From Candidatus Woesearchaeota archaeon (GTDB lineage: Archaea > Nanobdellota > Nanobdellia > CSSed11-243R1): 7,631 nt of DNA. The DNA lies in the NCBI GenBank assembly GCA_007133845.1, contig SLLY01000014.1, positions 1 to 7,631 on the forward strand, given 5' to 3'. The position numbers and the translations under genes are program-made. Below the pieces are notes generated by a model. That model was not told the origin of the DNA. It made no database searches and saw only the letters and a list, made by a program, of their open reading frames with translations. Positions 6,010 to 7,631 of the stretch are shown piece by piece (positions within the stretch are counted from its first letter, which is position 1; every line of letters begins with the position of its first letter).

Positions 6010-6539
6010 TTAAAAACCTCTAAAAAACCATTCAATACAATTCCGTTGATTATATTATTCCTCAAATGAACATTATTTATTTTTTTTATACTTTGAAAAA
6101 CAAACAGCTGAATATCTCTTTTTAAAATTTTTTCAAATTTTTTCAAATCTACCTTCTTTTTTGAAGGAGTTTCTATGTACAAATCAATATCACTTTTTTC
6201 AATATCCTCTCCCTTTGAATAAGAACCAAATACAATTATTAATGGATTGCTAAGCTCTTTTTTTAAGTAATCTATTAAATCACTTTCATTCATTTTTTTT
6301 AAATTATAAAGTTGTTTTTCAAATAAAAATTTTTTAGACATTCTGTTTGCAGAAAAAAAAGTAACACCTGAAATTTTTTCAATTTTTAATATTTTTTCTT
6401 TAACTAATTCATCCGAATACCTCAACACAGAAGGCATTGATAAATTCAATTTTTTTTCTATTTGTCTCACTCTAAGTTTAGAAGTAGGATTATCGAAAAA
6501 ATAATATTTCATAATTTTTTTGGTATTTTTCCTTACCAT
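6006..6539 (-). CDS. Winged-helix / minimal nucleotidyltransferase fusion (MNT)
   Basis: The 177 residues hold two domains. An N-terminal winged helix-turn-helix (about 7-65: KLRVRQIEKKLNLSMPSVLRYSDELVKE, then a wing with GVTFFSANR) should bind DNA. A C-terminal minimal nucleotidyltransferase of the DNA polymerase beta fold (about 85-177) has G105-S-Y-S-K-G110 and S116-D117-I-D119-L, the two metal-binding aspartates. D142 (RDIQLFV) is a possible third carboxylate. Such enzymes transfer AMP or another NMP to a protein or RNA; MntA in HepT/MntA modules modifies its HEPN toxin. Here the HTH is fused to the enzyme, so the protein may also repress its own operon, which fits the palindrome at 6541-6567. 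The gene starts 28 bp after the TATA centre, so the mRNA is probably leaderless. It is followed with a four-base overlap by the HEPN gene. Confidence 0.85.
   Translation of the reverse strand: MVRKNTKKIMKYYFFDNPTSKLRVRQIEKKLNLSMPSVLRYSDELVKEKILKIEKISGVTFFSANRMSKKFLFEKQLYNLKKMNESDLIDYLKKELSNPLIIVFGSYSKGEDIEKSDIDLYIETPSKKKVDLKKFEKILKRDIQLFVFQSIKKINNVHLRNNIINGIVLNGFLEVFK
6016..6020 (-). promoter_or_regulatory. Shine-Dalgarno of the HEPN gene
   Basis: GAGGT on the minus strand lies six bases before the ATG at 6009, inside the last codons of the nucleotidyltransferase gene. Sequence and spacing both fit the archaeal anti-Shine-Dalgarno and confirm the start. Internal operon genes here use a Shine-Dalgarno while first genes appear leaderless. 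Confidence 0.65.
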
Positions 6540-6540
6540 A

Positions 6541-6567
6541 TGATATTCTATAATATCAATTGATATT
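6541..6567 (-). promoter_or_regulatory. Palindromic operator candidate of the nucleotidyltransferase/HEPN operon
   Basis: Three copies of TGATATT in alternating orientation lie at 6541-6547 (direct), 6552-6558 (inverted, AATATCA) and 6561-6567 (direct). The last two form the perfect 16-bp palindrome AATATCAATTGATATT (6552-6567). The first two form a 7-bp inverted repeat with spacer CTAT. The array runs from the TATA box to one base before the start codon region, so a bound protein would block promoter access. The winged-helix domain of the gene just downstream is the obvious candidate ligand; that is inference. Confidence 0.6.
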
Positions 6568-6577
6568 TAAAGTTATC
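6562..6577 (-). promoter_or_regulatory. BRE/TATA promoter of the nucleotidyltransferase/HEPN operon
   Basis: The minus strand reads GATAACTTTAAATATC: a BRE-like GATAAC followed by TATA box TTTAAATAT. The box centre is about 28 bp from the ATG at 6539, consistent with a leaderless transcript. The 3' half of the box is part of the palindrome at 6552-6567. Confidence 0.6.
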
Positions 6578-6640
6578 TATTTCGTTTTTATTCAATTAAT
6601 TAATTTTACTGAAAATAATAAATCATTTGAAGGTAATTTC

Positions 6641-6691
6641 GTAACGGAAAAAATTCAAAAAAGATTATATTTTTTTCATAAAAACCGTTAC
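6641..6691 (-). terminator. Stem-loop and T-tracts at the 3' end of the methyltransferase gene
   Basis: On the minus strand GTAACGG (6691-6685) pairs with CCGTTAC (6647-6641). Nested within, seven A pair with six T around a short loop, and the stop codon lies inside the structure. Two T-runs (6 and 6) follow the stop at 6664-6648. This fits an archaeal T-tract terminator with a 3'-end hairpin. The long AT-rich internal loop makes stability uncertain. Confidence 0.5.
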
Positions 6692-7631
6692 TTCCTGTCT
6701 ATTTTGCTGCAAATGCTTCACTTTTTTTATTTCATATACTCCTTTTAAAACATCTTTAATTTTATCAATAAATTTATCTAAGTTTTTTGAAACAAGCTTT
6801 ATAGTCATTATAACTAATCCATCAGATTTTAATTTTTCAGAGAGAGAAACCAAAAGATTTGAAGATTCTAAAGGAGAAATATTCATATCATTTACAATCA
6901 AATCAAATTTCATATCTTTTAAATCAACATTTTCAATTCTTTCTTTTATATGAATCACATTGTGATTTTCTTTAACTTTTGTATCTAATTCTGCTGGGTC
7001 TACAGCATACACTTTAAAACCTCTTTTAGCCAGTTCCTTTGTCCAACCGCCAGGTGCAGCACCAAGATCTAAAGCTAAATCTCCTTTAAGTTTAATATCA
7101 AATCTTTCGATTGCCTCAATAATTTTATATTGTGCTCTATTGATTGAAGACCCTTTTCTAGAAAATCTTTTTGCATTATCTAAATATGGATACACTACAT
7201 TTTCAATTTCAAGATACCCTAAGTAAAGATTGTTTTTATAAATAATGGCAAAAATTATTTGTTCGGGATTTTTTCTATCTGCTTTATAACCAATTCTTTC
7301 GAGTTTAGTGCCCAATTTTACCTCCAAATCTCTTGTATGTGTTTCCGAACAGAAAGATAAAGTATCGATTGCAAATGTTTTTTCTAAACTAAATGAATCA
7401 TCATTATTTATTTTTTCAACTATTTCATTTACATCATCAAGACTAAAATTATTCTTTTCAAATTTTATAGGAAAAGCATTATGGACAAATACAGATTCCC
7501 TTGCTTTTTTTATAAAATCTTTACAATTTTTATCAAAATAAAATAAAAAACATCTCTCACCCAATTCAATATATTTAGTATACTCTATTTCTTTCAGTAG
7601 GTTTTTCTTAAAAAAGTTATATGCTGTTATA
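6665..7631 (-). CDS. THUMP-like plus FtsJ-type RNA 2'-O-methyltransferase (5' end outside window)
   Basis: The frame stays open from the stop at 6665 to the right edge with no ATG beyond a TTG at 7564, so the gene very probably begins outside the window; residue numbers below count from that TTG. Residues 1 to about 120 resemble a ferredoxin-like/THUMP RNA-binding module (ERCFLFYF, FVHNAFPIKF, then SETHTRDLEVKLGTKLERIGY and a YLGYLEI strand). The Rossmann domain (about 140-299) has SAM-binding motif I, D166-L-G-A-A-P-G-G-W, and acidic VYAVDP. The full FtsJ-type K-D-K-E tetrad is present: K147 (RAQYK), D226 (VNDMN), K256 (TIKL) and E291 (RQEVTVF). This implies ribose 2'-O-methylation of RNA. 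THUMP plus FtsJ-like is the RlmM arrangement, which in bacteria modifies 23S rRNA C2498; the substrate here is unknown. Confidence 0.85.
   Translation of the reverse strand, partial: ITAYNFFKKNLLKEIEYTKYIELGERCFLFYFDKNCKDFIKKARESVFVHNAFPIKFEKNNFSLDDVNEIVEKINNDDSFSLEKTFAIDTLSFCSETHTRDLEVKLGTKLERIGYKADRKNPEQIIFAIIYKNNLYLGYLEIENVVYPYLDNAKRFSRKGSSINRAQYKIIEAIERFDIKLKGDLALDLGAAPGGWTKELAKRGFKVYAVDPAELDTKVKENHNVIHIKERIENVDLKDMKFDLIVNDMNISPLESSNLLVSLSEKLKSDGLVIMTIKLVSKNLDKFIDKIKDVLKGVYEIKKVKHLQQNRQEVTVFMKKI

Noticed and set aside
5578..6539. Calling the pair a standard HepT/MntA toxin-antitoxin system
   Set aside because: The HEPN protein lacks the Rx4-6H histidine and the HepT target tyrosine position, gene order is nucleotidyltransferase first, and a winged helix is fused on. 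The layout is similar, but the mechanism cannot be carried over.
6641..6691. Inverted repeat as the end of a transposon or small mobile element
   Set aside because: No transposase, no flanking target duplication, and one arm lies within conserved methyltransferase codons.
6560..6748. 62-residue plus-strand frame overlapping the nucleotidyltransferase promoter and methyltransferase end
   Set aside because: Phe/Ile/Tyr-rich low-complexity product, no plus-strand TATA box or Shine-Dalgarno, and it overlaps well-supported minus-strand features.
6665..7564. Methyltransferase starting at TTG 7564
   Set aside because: No start signals at the TTG, and the same frame continues without a stop to the window edge.
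1..7631. CRISPR array, tRNA, rRNA or insertion sequence
   Set aside because: No regularly spaced repeats, no cloverleaf-like GC-rich segment and no transposase or integrase seen in any frame. Nearly all of the window is accounted for by protein genes, and the longest gap between genes is about 125 bp.

Overview
The window looks like a piece of an AT-rich archaeal chromosome (GC roughly 30% by eye). The signs are a C-terminal domain typical of archaeal S-layer proteins, BRE/TATA-type promoters 24-34 bp ahead of start codons with little or no leader, poly-T terminators, and Lys/Glu/Asn/Ile-rich proteins. The mix (S-layer protein, membrane-anchored thioredoxin-like protein, winged-helix nucleotidyltransferase with HEPN partner) best fits a DPANN lineage such as Woesearchaeota, Pacearchaeota or relatives. 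That placement is inference. There are no RNA genes, CRISPR arrays or insertion sequences.

Layout. (1) 1-834, plus strand: the last 277 codons of an S-layer protein, ending in a hairpin plus T-tract terminator. (2) 948-3263, plus: a 771-residue, largely helical protein of unknown function with a distinct C-terminal alpha/beta module and its own TATA box. (3) 3313-3633, plus: a 106-residue single-pass membrane protein, probably on a leaderless mRNA. (4) 5545 down to 3634, minus: a two-gene unit of a processive family-2 glycosyltransferase followed after one base by a membrane-tethered thioredoxin-like protein. The latter converges on the 106-residue gene with no base between the stop codons. 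(5) 6539 down to 5578, minus: a winged-helix/minimal nucleotidyltransferase overlapping a HEPN protein by four bases, with a strong palindrome between its TATA box and start codon. (6) 6665 to the right edge, minus: a THUMP-like plus FtsJ-type (RlmM-like) RNA 2'-O-methyltransferase whose 5' end lies outside the window.

Three genes concern the cell envelope: the S-layer protein, the glycosyltransferase and the thioredoxin-like protein. The S-layer fragment carries two N-glycosylation sequons, so a link to the glycosyltransferase is possible but unproven. The nucleotidyltransferase/HEPN pair resembles toxin-antitoxin modules in layout. However, its HEPN motif lacks the usual catalytic histidine, so a nuclease toxin should not be assumed. 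The best leads are the palindromic operator candidate over the promoter of that pair, the 771-residue orphan with its C-terminal module, and the RlmM-like methyltransferase in an archaeal setting.
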